A stretch of 64,000 nt of DNA from Castellaniella daejeonensis (GTDB lineage: Bacteria; Pseudomonadota; Gammaproteobacteria; Burkholderiales; Burkholderiaceae_B): NCBI RefSeq assembly GCF_039523555.1, contig NZ_BAAAFN010000013.1:1-64000 (forward strand), written 5' to 3'. The position numbers and the translations under genes are program-made. Shown here piece after piece: positions 53,321 through 62,959 of the stretch. How positions within the stretch are numbered: position 1 is the stretch's first letter; each line of letters begins with the position of its first letter. Under the pieces are notes generated by a model that had not been told where the DNA came from, ran no database searches, and saw only the letters and a list, made by a program, of their open reading frames with translations.

Positions 53321-54111
53321 TCGTGGCCGACAACAAGCCCTACACGACACAGTTACAAGCAGGCCTTGGGCTCGTCAACGAGGCCAAGACGCTGCTCGAC
53401 CTGTGGTCGCCAGGCATGTCGGCGAATCAGTTGCATCAAGTCGCGCTGGAATCTGGTCGATTCCCCACCGTTACCGCGCGCCGACTCCGCAACATCGTCG
53501 TCGAATGCTTTGCCCCGCGCTATCTGGTCAATGGCGGTACACCGGCTGCTCACCTCAAGCGCCTGTCGGCAACAATTTCCACTGCCGATCTGACGCAGCT
53601 CATGCTGGTTTTCACGAGCCGCGCCAATCCCATTCTTGGTGACTTCGTGCGCCACGTTTACTGGGCTCGATACGCCGGTGGATACACACAGATCACCAAT
53701 GAAGACGCCCGTGCCTTTGTCGAGCGAGGCATCGATGACGGCAAAACCATCAAGCGGTGGTCGGAAACCACCGTGCGGCGCGTCTCTGCCTACCTGACAG
53801 GATGCTGTGCGGACTACGGAATGCTTGAGCGTGGGCTGCGTTCCAGTCGTCGCATCCTGCCGTTCCGCATCTCGCCGTCTGCGGCTGCTTACTTAGCCTA
53901 TGAGCTGCACTTTTCCGGCGTCGGTGATAACGCGCTGCTGACCCACGAAGACTGGCAGTTGTTTGGCCTGGCACGGGAGGACGTGCTGGAAGAGCTCAAG
54001 CGACTTTCGCTGAAAGGGTTGCTCATCGTCCAAGCGGCGGGTGATGTGATTCGCATCAGTTGGAAACAACAAAACATGGAGGCGCTCTGCGATGTCCTCA
54101 CTCAAAGCTGA
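53317..54111 (+). CDS. brxA: BrxA (DUF1819) BREX protein
   Basis: 264 aa, GTG start overlapping the upstream stop. DUF1819 pattern: ESGRFPTVTARRLRNIVVECFAPRYLV, LMLVFTSRANPILGDFVRHVYWARYAGGYTQITNEDARAFVERGIDDG, WSETTVRRVSAYLTGCCADYGML. BrxA is a small helical DNA-binding-like component of BREX. It overlaps brxB by 20 bases. Confidence 0.88.
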   Translation: MIVADNKPYTTQLQAGLGLVNEAKTLLDLWSPGMSANQLHQVALESGRFPTVTARRLRNIVVECFAPRYLVNGGTPAAHLKRLSATISTADLTQLMLVFTSRANPILGDFVRHVYWARYAGGYTQITNEDARAFVERGIDDGKTIKRWSETTVRRVSAYLTGCCADYGMLERGLRSSRRILPFRISPSAAAYLAYELHFSGVGDNALLTHEDWQLFGLAREDVLEELKRLSLKGLLIVQAAGDVIRISWKQQNMEALCDVLTQS

Positions 54112-54667
54112 TTTCGACGAGTTGCGCGAGCGCATCCGCCACGGACGCGAGCTCGGCCATGCGAGCTTCGAGCCGATCTACTACTTGGTCTTCCCGCCAG
54201 AGCAAATCCTCGAGGTGAAGCGGCAAACACCCGCTTGGGTGGCCAAACTGCACCAGGAAGGCTGGGACGTGCACACGTTCTCCATCGCCGAACAGATCTG
54301 GGCGCTGCTCAAAGACGACCCGTTCTGGTCGCTCTGCGTGATGGAAGACAAGTCAGCACCACTGGATTGGCCGCGTACCAACAAGGCGCTGGCGGACATT
54401 CTGACAGCGGATAACGGCCTGTTGAAGCGACTTGAGGATGCCCTACAGCCGCTCGAAGGCCAGCAGAACGCGTTGCTCTTGGTAACGGACCTTGAGGCAC
54501 TGCACCCGTTTATGCGGATCGGTGCCATCGAGAGTCAACTCCAGGGCAAGTTTCATGTGCCGACGATTTTTCTGTACCCCGGCGTGCGAACCGGCAAGAC
54601 GCGCCTGAAGTTTCTCGGCTTCTACCCGGAAGACGGCAATTACCGCTCCGTCCACGTCGGCGGCTGA
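54092..54667 (+). CDS. brxB: BrxB (DUF1788) BREX protein
   Basis: 191 aa. DUF1788 pattern: YYLVFPPEQILEVKRQTPAWVAKLHQEGWDVHTFSIAEQIWALLKDDPFW and LLLVTDLEALHPFMRIGAIESQLQGKFHVPTIFLYPGVRTGKTRLKFLGFYPEDGNYRSVHVGG. BrxB is required for defence in studied type 1 systems; its biochemical role is unclear. It is followed after 23 bases by brxC. Confidence 0.9.
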   Translation: MSSLKADFDELRERIRHGRELGHASFEPIYYLVFPPEQILEVKRQTPAWVAKLHQEGWDVHTFSIAEQIWALLKDDPFWSLCVMEDKSAPLDWPRTNKALADILTADNGLLKRLEDALQPLEGQQNALLLVTDLEALHPFMRIGAIESQLQGKFHVPTIFLYPGVRTGKTRLKFLGFYPEDGNYRSVHVGG

Positions 54668-54690
54668 ACAGACACCCTGGAAATACAAAC

Positions 54691-57600
54691 ATGACCATTC
54701 GCTCACTCTTCGATCCAAGCAAGGACATCTACCGGACCATCGAGAAGGTCATCACCTATGGCGCCTCGCAAGAAGGCCGCCTCAAGGCTGAGATCTCCGA
54801 ATATGTGGTCACCGAGAGCATTGAGGAGCAGTTCCGCAAGCTCCTCGATCGCATGCAGATCGCGATGGAGTCCGGTGGCGAAAATGAGGTGGGCGTTTGG
54901 GTCTCAGGCTTCTACGGCTCCGGTAAGAGCTCGTTCACCAAGTACCTCGGCCTGGCGTTTGATGATCAGCGCACTATCGACGGCGCGCCGTTCATCAATT
55001 ACCTGCAAGACCGCCTGCATAAGCCACAAACCAAGGCGCTCCTCAGCACTGTAGCGAAGCGCTTCCCGGCTGCTGTGGTCATGCTGGATCTGGCCAGTGA
55101 AATGCTCGCTGGCGCGACGATGGAAGACGTCTCCACCGTCCTCTACTTCAAGGTGCTGCAATGGGCCGGCTACTCGCGCAACCTGAAGGTTGCCGCTTTT
55201 GAGCGCATGGTCGAAAAGGATGGCCGCACCCCCGAGCTGCACGACCGCATCGCGCAGGCGCTGCCGGGTGCGACTTGGGCGCGGGTGCAAAACAACCCGC
55301 TGGCCATCGACGGACTGATCCCCAAGATCGCCCATGAGATGTACCCGGCACTCTTCCCCGAGGCCAAGTCCTTCTCATCCAGCACCGAAGGCTTCTTCCA
55401 GTTCGAAGACCAGCGCGTGCAGGAGATGATCGACATCGTCCGCGAAAAGAGCGGCAAGCAGAACATCATCTTCATCGTCGACGAAGTCGGCCAGTACGTG
55501 GCCTCGCGTGACAACCTGATCCTCAACCTCGATGGTCTGGCCAAGAACCTGAAGCGGCTGGGCGACGGCAAGGCCTGGATCATCTCTACTGCGCAGCAGA
55601 CACTGACGGAAGACGACCCACGCGCCGCACTGAACTCCGACAAGCTCTATAAGCTGAAGGATCGCTTCCCGATCCAGATCGACCTCGAATCGAGCGACAT
55701 CAAAGAGATCTGCTATCGCCGCTTACTCGGCAAGTCACCGGCAGGCGAAACCGAACTGGGCAAGTTGTTCGATGCTCATGGTCAAGCGCTGCGACATAAC
55801 ACTAAGCTGCAAGACGCCAAGTACTACGACGCGGACTTCAGCAAAGAGAGTTTCACCAATCTCTACCCGTTCCTGCCTGCGCACTTCGACATCCTGCTGC
55901 ACTTGCTGGGTGCCCTGGCCAAGTCCACCGGCGGGATCGGTTTGCGCTCTGCGATCAAGGTGATCCAGGATGTCCTGAAAGGTGAAGGCGGTTCCAAGGC
56001 GATGGCCGATCAGCCGGTGGGCTGGCTCGCCACCACGGTGACGCTGTACGACGAACTGGAAAAGGACATCCGCCGCGCCTTCACATCCATCCAGCAGGCT
56101 GTCAGCAAGGTGCAGATTCGCTTCCCGGATTCGCAACTCCATCAGGACATTGCCAAGTCCGTCGCCGTGCTGCAGATCCTCGGCAACCTGCCGGTGTCGG
56201 TGCAGAACGTCGCCAGTTTGATGCACCCGTCCATCACTGCAGCATCACAGCTCGATACGGTAAAGAAAGCCGTTGAAGAAATGCTGAACGACGTGCATGT
56301 GCCGCTGGGCGAGAAGGATGGCAATCTCGTCTTCCTCAGCGAGAAGCTGCGTGACATCGAACAAGAACGCGGTGCCATTGCCCTGCGTACTGTCGATGTG
56401 AAGCGCATCTTCAACGATGCGCTGCGCGAGTCCTTTGATCCGCTGCCCCGTGTCAGCCTCCACGGCACCATGGCCGTTGCTACGGGCCTGAAGGTCCAGG
56501 CTGGCAGCACCATCACCAGCCTGGCCGGTGACCAGAGCACGATCCAGACCGTTGTCGAGTTGGTGCCTGCCAGCGACTACGACACCGCCAAGAACCGCAT
56601 GCTGGATGACTCCCGTAGTCGGGCCGGTCGGAATGTCATCGGGCTCCTGGCTCGCGCCAATTCCGAACTCGACGATCTGGCGAACGAAATCCATCGCTGC
56701 CAGCGCATTGCCGAACTGCACCGCAACGAGCCCGACCAAGAGGTCAAGGACTATTGCACCGGCCAGCTCGACCGTGCTGCCAAGCTGGCGACCCAGCTCC
56801 AGAGCAAGATAAAACAAACTCTGCAAGCCGGCTCGTTTGTGTTCCGCGGCCAGGCCACGGCGGTGTCGGCGCTGGATGCTGATTTGTTGGAGGCCGCCAA
56901 GAAGCTGCTCTCTGACGTGGCCGACCAGGTGTTCGACCGTTATGTCGAAGCTCCGGTACGTGCGGGAACCGACACCGCTGAGAAATTCCTCAAGGTCGCC
57001 AATCCCGCCGCCATCAGTAGTGCGCTGGACCCGCTCGGGCTGGTGCAAACCGTGGCCGGTCGCGCCTCGTTCAAGACTGATCACAAGGCGATGATCAGCA
57101 TCCGCGACACCATTGACAAACATGGCACCATGGACGGCAAGCGGCTGCTGGAGCACTTCAGCAAAGATCCGTTTGGCTGGTCTTCTGATACCACGCGCTA
57201 CATCGTAGCCGCCATGCTCATGGCGGGCGAAATCAAGCTCAAAGTTTCTGGTCGTGAGGTCACAGCTGCCGGGCAGCAGGCGATCGACGCACTGAAGAAC
57301 AACAACTCCTTCAAGCAGATCGGCGTCGCGCTGCGCGACGAGCGCCCCTCCATCGAAACGCTTGGTCGTGCCGCTGAAAGACTCACCGAGTTGGTCGGTG
57401 ACATGGTGATCCCGCTGGAGCAGGAAATCAGCAAGGCAGCGGCGAAGCACTTCCCTCGCTTCCAGCATGACTACGGATCCTTGGCCGAGAAGCTCAGCGG
57501 CCTTGGGCTGGCGGGCAGTGACCGCATCCGCACCTTGAACCAGGACATTGCCGACGTCCTGTTCACCGATGCCTCCGATGCTCCGCAGCGCCTGGGTGCC

Positions 57601-58332
57601 GAAACCTCCGCCATTTACGACAATCTCAAGTGGGCACTCGAAGTGAAGCGGTCGCTCGACAACGGGCTCGACGCCACCCTGCGTGATTTGCAAGCCCATC
57701 GCCGCGAAATCAAGTCATTGCCGGATACCGGCGTGCCAGGAGAGCTGCGCCGCGAACTCGCCGAAGACCTGGGAACCCTGTCTGAGCGCTCGGGTAAGGA
57801 GGACTTCTATAAGCACACGGCCGACTTCAATTCGCAGCTTACACATCTGAAGGGCCGCGTGCGCGATGCGGTCATCACGCTCTCGGATCAGCAAAAACTG
57901 CGCTTGAAGGAAGGTGTCGAGGATCTGCAGCGCATCCCCGAGTGGGAAGAGCTCACCCAGGAGGAGCGCGGGAACGCGGTGAATCAGCTTGACGGGCTCG
58001 CTCTGGCGACCACTCAGGATCTGGCCGGACTCAAGAAACTACTGGCCCGCGACTACGACATCAACAGCACCCTCGACGATTTGAAGCGCTCAATCCAACG
58101 TCAGGGCCAGGAACGCCTGCGTCAGCGCATAGAAGAAGAACGTGCCGAAACTGGTGAACAAGGCCCAGCCAAACTTACCAAGTCGATTACCGTGCCAGTA
58201 AAGATAACCTCGGCGGCAGACATTGATGCACTGATCCAGCAACTCAATGAAATCAAAGTGCAGCTTGGCTTCTACGCCGAGATTGAGGTGTCTTTGCTTG
58301 TCAGTGAACAATCAAGAGCAGGTGGGGACTAA
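54691..58332 (+). CDS. brxC: BrxC P-loop ATPase of BREX
   Basis: 1213 aa. Walker A GFYGSGKSS (about 73-81) in the conserved setting VGVWVSGFYGSGKSSFTKYLG..., Walker B IIFIVDEVGQYV (about 260), typical of the AAA-type BrxC/PglY family. The C-terminal two thirds are largely helical. BrxC is essential for phage restriction and host methylation. The stop codon is followed at once by the helicase ATG. Confidence 0.94.
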   Translation: MTIRSLFDPSKDIYRTIEKVITYGASQEGRLKAEISEYVVTESIEEQFRKLLDRMQIAMESGGENEVGVWVSGFYGSGKSSFTKYLGLAFDDQRTIDGAPFINYLQDRLHKPQTKALLSTVAKRFPAAVVMLDLASEMLAGATMEDVSTVLYFKVLQWAGYSRNLKVAAFERMVEKDGRTPELHDRIAQALPGATWARVQNNPLAIDGLIPKIAHEMYPALFPEAKSFSSSTEGFFQFEDQRVQEMIDIVREKSGKQNIIFIVDEVGQYVASRDNLILNLDGLAKNLKRLGDGKAWIISTAQQTLTEDDPRAALNSDKLYKLKDRFPIQIDLESSDIKEICYRRLLGKSPAGETELGKLFDAHGQALRHNTKLQDAKYYDADFSKESFTNLYPFLPAHFDILLHLLGALAKSTGGIGLRSAIKVIQDVLKGEGGSKAMADQPVGWLATTVTLYDELEKDIRRAFTSIQQAVSKVQIRFPDSQLHQDIAKSVAVLQILGNLPVSVQNVASLMHPSITAASQLDTVKKAVEEMLNDVHVPLGEKDGNLVFLSEKLRDIEQERGAIALRTVDVKRIFNDALRESFDPLPRVSLHGTMAVATGLKVQAGSTITSLAGDQSTIQTVVELVPASDYDTAKNRMLDDSRSRAGRNVIGLLARANSELDDLANEIHRCQRIAELHRNEPDQEVKDYCTGQLDRAAKLATQLQSKIKQTLQAGSFVFRGQATAVSALDADLLEAAKKLLSDVADQVFDRYVEAPVRAGTDTAEKFLKVANPAAISSALDPLGLVQTVAGRASFKTDHKAMISIRDTIDKHGTMDGKRLLEHFSKDPFGWSSDTTRYIVAAMLMAGEIKLKVSGREVTAAGQQAIDALKNNNSFKQIGVALRDERPSIETLGRAAERLTELVGDMVIPLEQEISKAAAKHFPRFQHDYGSLAEKLSGLGLAGSDRIRTLNQDIADVLFTDASDAPQRLGAETSAIYDNLKWALEVKRSLDNGLDATLRDLQAHRREIKSLPDTGVPGELRRELAEDLGTLSERSGKEDFYKHTADFNSQLTHLKGRVRDAVITLSDQQKLRLKEGVEDLQRIPEWEELTQEERGNAVNQLDGLALATTQDLAGLKKLLARDYDINSTLDDLKRSIQRQGQERLRQRIEEERAETGEQGPAKLTKSITVPVKITSAADIDALIQQLNEIKVQLGFYAEIEVSLLVSEQSRAGGD

Positions 58333-61056
58333 ATGATGGAAATCACACAAGAACCCAGGCAGCACATCGAGCACATTGCAGAAGAAACCCTGCCCCAGCT
58401 CGACAGCATCGCTACTGCAGCAAAGAACAAACTACACGACAAGTGGGCGTTGGGCGCCGACACCCTGGCAAGCATCAATACGATGACCTCCAGCTCAGCT
58501 GTGCAGCAGCTAGATCAAATCAGTCAGGCAAATCGCGAAAGCTACCAGGTCTTAACTGTCGAGCCAGCAATCGCCCGCATCGTGGTGATGGATGAGGAAG
58601 GCGAAGAACATACCTATTACATCTGTCGAACCACACCAATTTCTGGCTTTCAGAATCTGGCCAGTTACCGCGCCCCGGTTGGTCGTCTGGCCTCTTTGGC
58701 GATTGGGGCTGAATTCACCCTGCCCAATGGCACCGTTGTCGAGGTCTTGGAGCGTGCCCAACTCCGGCCCACCGCACTGGCAGACGGCTGGGATTCGCGC
58801 GATACCGTGGTGGAAGCCGAGCATTTTGGCCCACTCACCATCGAGTCGCTGCGAGCGCTACTGACTGAGGTTGCCGGAGAAGAAGTCACCGAAGACCTTT
58901 TGGGTCAACTGCTGGCCGAAGAAACCGTCAAGGCCAACATCATCGACGGCGTGCGCCGCAGCGTGATCACCAAGATGGGGCTGCGCGATCAGCCCGTTCT
59001 GGACCAATACCAGGATGAGATTTTTCGACTTCCCCTCGACAAGCGCTTGCTGATTCTTGGCCCGCCCGGCACTGGTAAGACGACAACCTTGATCCGCCGC
59101 CTTGGCCAGAAGCTCGACACCGCTTTCTTGGAAGAAGGCGAACAACGTTTGGTTGAGATGGTGGCCACTGCCCAGGGCGTCGCGCACGCCAACAGCTGGC
59201 TGATGTTCACGCCCACTGAATTGCTCAAGCAGTACCTCAAGGAGGCCTTTGCTCGTGAAGGCGTTCCCGCATCCGATCTGCGCATCAGAACCTGGCAGGA
59301 CTATCGGCGCGAGCTGGCCAGGAACGCTTTCGGTGTCCTCAGAACCGCATCGGGTGGTGGCACTTTTGTCCTGAAAGACAGCCTGCCAAGCCTGAGCGCA
59401 GGGGCGCTGGATCGCCCGATTCAGTGGTTCGACGATTTCAACACATGGCAGCGCAACGCCTACGTGCAAGAGCTGCATGAAGCGGCCAACATGCTCCGCG
59501 AAGCCAAGGTGCCAGAAGTCCAGAGCTTGGGCGAGCGGCTGCACCACATCCTTACGCAAGCGGGCGATGGCGCGTTGGCGTCCACCTTCGGATCGCTGGC
59601 AGCTGAGCTCCCCAAGGTCCAGGCGCTCGTCGCCAGCCTGAAGGAAGCCTCTGACGGCAAGATCAAGGCAGCGCTCAACCTCCAGCTGAATCGCAATCGA
59701 GCGTTCCTGGATGAGTTGGCGCGCTTCATCGACGGCCTGCAGCAAGCCCAGATCGCCGACGCCGACGAACAAGACGAGCTTGATGCCGATGAGGAAGAAG
59801 ACACCACGGCACCGCGCACCGGTCGTGCCGCCGCGCTCAACGCCTACATGCAAGCCGTGCGTGCCCAGGCTCGGGCTGCAGCCTCAAAGCGCGCGGTCAG
59901 CAAGTCATCGCGCAACGGCAAAATCATCGAGTGGCTGGCCGATCGCGGCCTGACGGAAGCCGACCGCGCCGATGTGGGTGCAAGTCTGCTGGTGCAGACC
60001 AACGCGCGCCGCTTCGTGAACCCGGTCAAGCGCTATCTCGACGGCATTCCGAAGCGCTACCGCGCGTTCCGGCGCGATCGCCAGCAAGCCGAGAACTGGT
60101 ATCGCAACGAAGGCTTCGAAGCCCGCGATATCCATCCGCTCGAACTGGATATTGTGCTGCTCGCCATCCTGCGGGCTGCAGGCGACCTGATCAGCCGGCC
60201 CAATGTTCTGCGCGATATCGACAGCCCTGCTTGGTCTGCACTCCAGCCGATCCTGGGCCATTGCCGCAACCAGGTCTTGGTGGATGAGGCGACCGACTTT
60301 TCGCCTATCCAACTGGCCTGCATGGCCGCCCTGGCGCATCCACGGCTGCGCTCGTTCTTTGCCTGCGGCGACTTCAACCAGCGCCTGACCACCTGGGGTG
60401 CGCGATCCGCCGAAGAAATGAAGTGGGTCTTTGCCGACTTCGACATCAAGGAGATCACCGTCTCCTACCGGCAAAGCAAGCAACTGAACGATCTCGCTCG
60501 CGCCATGATTCATGCCGTCGGCGGCACCGAGCAGAACGTCAGCTTGCCCGCGCATGTGGACAGTGGCGGCGTAGCGCCCGCGCTCCTGGAGCACGCCACA
60601 GACACAGCAATCGTTGTCAGTTGGCTGGCAGACCGCATCCGAGAGATTGAGCGTTTCGTCGGCCAGCTGCCGTCCACCGCCATCTTTGTGAATGCCGAGG
60701 ACGACGTGGCACCAGTGGCTGAGGCGCTGAACGAAGCCCTGTCCGAACACAACATCCAGGTCATTGCCTGCCGCGAGGGTCAGGCGGTGGGTCAGGAAAG
60801 CAACGTGCGCGTCTTCGACATCCAGCACATCAAGGGCCTGGAGTTCGAAGCGGTGTTCTTCGTGGGCATTGACCAGCTCGCCGCACTGCATCCAGCGCTC
60901 TTCGACAAATACCTGTACGTGGGCACCACGCGTGCGGCCACTTACCTGGGCGTGACCTGCAACGGCGCCTTGCCACCCGCCATCGAGAGCCTGCGCGCTC
61001 ACTTTGGCCAGGATTGGCAAGCGCCCGGTTCGCTACAAGCGGTCACAGAACAATAG
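58333..61056 (+). CDS. SF1 UvrD-type helicase inside the BREX operon
   Basis: 907 aa. All SF1 motifs are visible: Walker A GPPGTGKTTTL (243-253), Walker B LVDEATDFSPIQ (about 649-660), motif III FACGDFNQRL, motif IV ITVSYRQSKQL, motif V FDIQHIKGLEFEAVFFVG and motif VI YVGTTRAA (about 861). The first ~230 residues are a separate domain (DEEGEEHTYYICRTTPISGFQNLASYRAPVGRLASLAIG...), recalling a nucleic-acid/GreA-like C-terminal module. A very acidic stretch lies near 477-490. Its place between brxC and pglX, with no gap, says it is part of the system, but canonical BREX helicases are of DEAD/Lhr type. Role: likely DNA unwinding coupled to restriction. Confidence 0.85.
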   Translation: MMEITQEPRQHIEHIAEETLPQLDSIATAAKNKLHDKWALGADTLASINTMTSSSAVQQLDQISQANRESYQVLTVEPAIARIVVMDEEGEEHTYYICRTTPISGFQNLASYRAPVGRLASLAIGAEFTLPNGTVVEVLERAQLRPTALADGWDSRDTVVEAEHFGPLTIESLRALLTEVAGEEVTEDLLGQLLAEETVKANIIDGVRRSVITKMGLRDQPVLDQYQDEIFRLPLDKRLLILGPPGTGKTTTLIRRLGQKLDTAFLEEGEQRLVEMVATAQGVAHANSWLMFTPTELLKQYLKEAFAREGVPASDLRIRTWQDYRRELARNAFGVLRTASGGGTFVLKDSLPSLSAGALDRPIQWFDDFNTWQRNAYVQELHEAANMLREAKVPEVQSLGERLHHILTQAGDGALASTFGSLAAELPKVQALVASLKEASDGKIKAALNLQLNRNRAFLDELARFIDGLQQAQIADADEQDELDADEEEDTTAPRTGRAAALNAYMQAVRAQARAAASKRAVSKSSRNGKIIEWLADRGLTEADRADVGASLLVQTNARRFVNPVKRYLDGIPKRYRAFRRDRQQAENWYRNEGFEARDIHPLELDIVLLAILRAAGDLISRPNVLRDIDSPAWSALQPILGHCRNQVLVDEATDFSPIQLACMAALAHPRLRSFFACGDFNQRLTTWGARSAEEMKWVFADFDIKEITVSYRQSKQLNDLARAMIHAVGGTEQNVSLPAHVDSGGVAPALLEHATDTAIVVSWLADRIREIERFVGQLPSTAIFVNAEDDVAPVAEALNEALSEHNIQVIACREGQAVGQESNVRVFDIQHIKGLEFEAVFFVGIDQLAALHPALFDKYLYVGTTRAATYLGVTCNGALPPAIESLRAHFGQDWQAPGSLQAVTEQ

Positions 61057-61066
61057 GAATCGATTG

Positions 61067-62959
61067 ATGGCCTTCGACCAAACAACAAGAAACCGCCTAC
61101 AGCGCTTCGTCAACGACGCGCGGCGTGTGCTGGAAGAGGAATTCACCCGCCAGCTGCAGAACGACTACGGCATGGACCCGAATGCGGGATCTGTCGCCGA
61201 GCTTGCCAGTCTGCGCCATATCAACGACGCCCAGCGCGAAACCGCCCGCATCCTGCGCGACACGCTGGCGCACTACACCGCCAGTGGCGACATGAACGCC
61301 ATGCAGGGGCTGGATCGCATCGTGCGCGAACAGGCCTTCACCGTGCTTAACCGCCTGGCGGCGCTGCGTATGGCGGAAGCGCGTGGCCTGTTGGTCGAAT
61401 CAGTCGGCAACGGCTTTCAGGCTAAGGGCTTTCAGCTCTACGTGCGCCTGGCTGGCACCGGCCTGGGCGAAACCGGCGATGCCTACCGCGTGTATTTGTT
61501 CAGCGTGTTCGATGAACTTGCGCAAGACCTGCCGGGCCTGTTCGACCGCTACTCACCGCAGGGCCGCCTGTTCCCGCGCGAGGCCGCGCTGCTGCAAGTG
61601 CTGAACCTGATCAACGATGCCGACATCGCCCCGCTGTGGAGCGAGGATGAAACCATCGGCTGGATCTACCAGTACTTCAACTCCAAGGAAGAGCGCAAGG
61701 CGATGCGCGATGCCAGTCAGGCACCGCGCAACAGCCGAGAACTGGCGGTACGCAACCAGTTCTTCACGCCGCGCTATGTGGTCGAGTTTCTGGTGGACAA
61801 CACGCTCGGGCGTCTCTGGTTCAACGCCACGGGCGGGGCCACCGGCCTGCGCGATCGCTGCCAATACTTGCTGGTGAAACCGGACGAAACGCCACAAGTC
61901 TCCACCAAGCTGCGCGACCCGCGCACACTGAAGCTGCTGGACCCGGCCTGCGGCTCCATGCACTTCGGCCTGTATGCCTTCGACCTGTTCGCCGAGATCT
62001 ACCGCGAAGCCTGGACCTGGGAGAAAGAACACGGCCCCGGCTCGTTGGATGTCTCGACCCAGCCCCAGGCTGCATTCAAGCCACTGAGCCAGACCTACGA
62101 GGACGAGGCGGCATTTCTGCGCGACGTGCCGCGTCTGATCATCGAACACAACATCTATGGCGTGGACATCGACCCGCGCGCCGCGCAGATCGCTTCGTTG
62201 GCGCTGTGGCTGCGGGCGCAGCGTGCCTGGCACGATGCAGGCGTCAAGGCAAAAGACCGCCCTTTGATTGGGCGCGGCCATGTGGTCGCCGCCATTGCGC
62301 CACCGGCAGAGCGTGAGTTGCGGCAGCAGTTTGCGGCTAACCTCGATAAGCGCGATGCAGAGCTGTTCGAGAAGACCCTGCAACTGCTGAAGGGCCTGCC
62401 GGAGTTGGGCGTGCTGCTCCAGGTTGAGCGCGAGTTGCCTCACTTGATTCGCCAGGTCTATGTGGGCAAAGGCACCGGCCTGTTTGCTGCGCAGGAGCAG
62501 GAGAACTGGCAGCAGGCAGAGGCACGGCTGCGTGATGCGCTCACCGAATTCGCCCAGGCCGCCAAGTCAACGTATCAGGGACGCCTTTTTGCACAAGATG
62601 CCCTGCAAGGTCTCCGGCTCATTGACTTGTGCCGCGAAGTGTTTGATGTGGTGGTAATGAATCCGCCGTTTGGCGCACTGGCTGCCAACACAAAGAACCA
62701 GCTCGCCAAAGCCTACCCGCGCAGCAAGAACGACCTGCTGGCCATCATGGTCGAGCGTGGCCTGGAACTGCTGCGCTCTGGAGGGCGCATTGGCGCCATT
62801 ACATCGCGCACTTGCTTCTTCCTCTCTAGTTTTCAGAAGTGGCGGGAGGGTGTGGTGCTGGGCGTTGCCCGCCCCGAAGTGATGGCCGACCTTGGGCTTG
62901 GAGTAATGGACGATGCAATGGTCGAGGCTGCTGCCTATGTATTGGAGAAACAGGCATGA
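61067..62959 (+). CDS. pglX: PglX N-terminal part: adenine-specific DNA methyltransferase core
   Basis: 630 aa. Helical N-terminus (about 1-200), FFTPRYVVEFLVDNTLGRLW (about 230-250), SAM motif I LLDPACGSMHFGLYAFDLF (about 288) and catalytic NPPF (about 530, VVMNPPFGALAANTKNQLAKAYP). It ends in AMVEAAAYVLEKQA, after which homologous PglX proteins continue. PglX methylates a non-palindromic site to mark host DNA. Stop TGA 62957-62959 overlaps the start of the next frame as ATGA. Confidence 0.9.
   Translation: MAFDQTTRNRLQRFVNDARRVLEEEFTRQLQNDYGMDPNAGSVAELASLRHINDAQRETARILRDTLAHYTASGDMNAMQGLDRIVREQAFTVLNRLAALRMAEARGLLVESVGNGFQAKGFQLYVRLAGTGLGETGDAYRVYLFSVFDELAQDLPGLFDRYSPQGRLFPREAALLQVLNLINDADIAPLWSEDETIGWIYQYFNSKEERKAMRDASQAPRNSRELAVRNQFFTPRYVVEFLVDNTLGRLWFNATGGATGLRDRCQYLLVKPDETPQVSTKLRDPRTLKLLDPACGSMHFGLYAFDLFAEIYREAWTWEKEHGPGSLDVSTQPQAAFKPLSQTYEDEAAFLRDVPRLIIEHNIYGVDIDPRAAQIASLALWLRAQRAWHDAGVKAKDRPLIGRGHVVAAIAPPAERELRQQFAANLDKRDAELFEKTLQLLKGLPELGVLLQVERELPHLIRQVYVGKGTGLFAAQEQENWQQAEARLRDALTEFAQAAKSTYQGRLFAQDALQGLRLIDLCREVFDVVVMNPPFGALAANTKNQLAKAYPRSKNDLLAIMVERGLELLRSGGRIGAITSRTCFFLSSFQKWREGVVLGVARPEVMADLGLGVMDDAMVEAAAYVLEKQA

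Noticed and set aside
58858..61020. Long minus-strand frames opposite the SF1 helicase
   Set aside because: Shadows of a motif-complete plus-strand gene.
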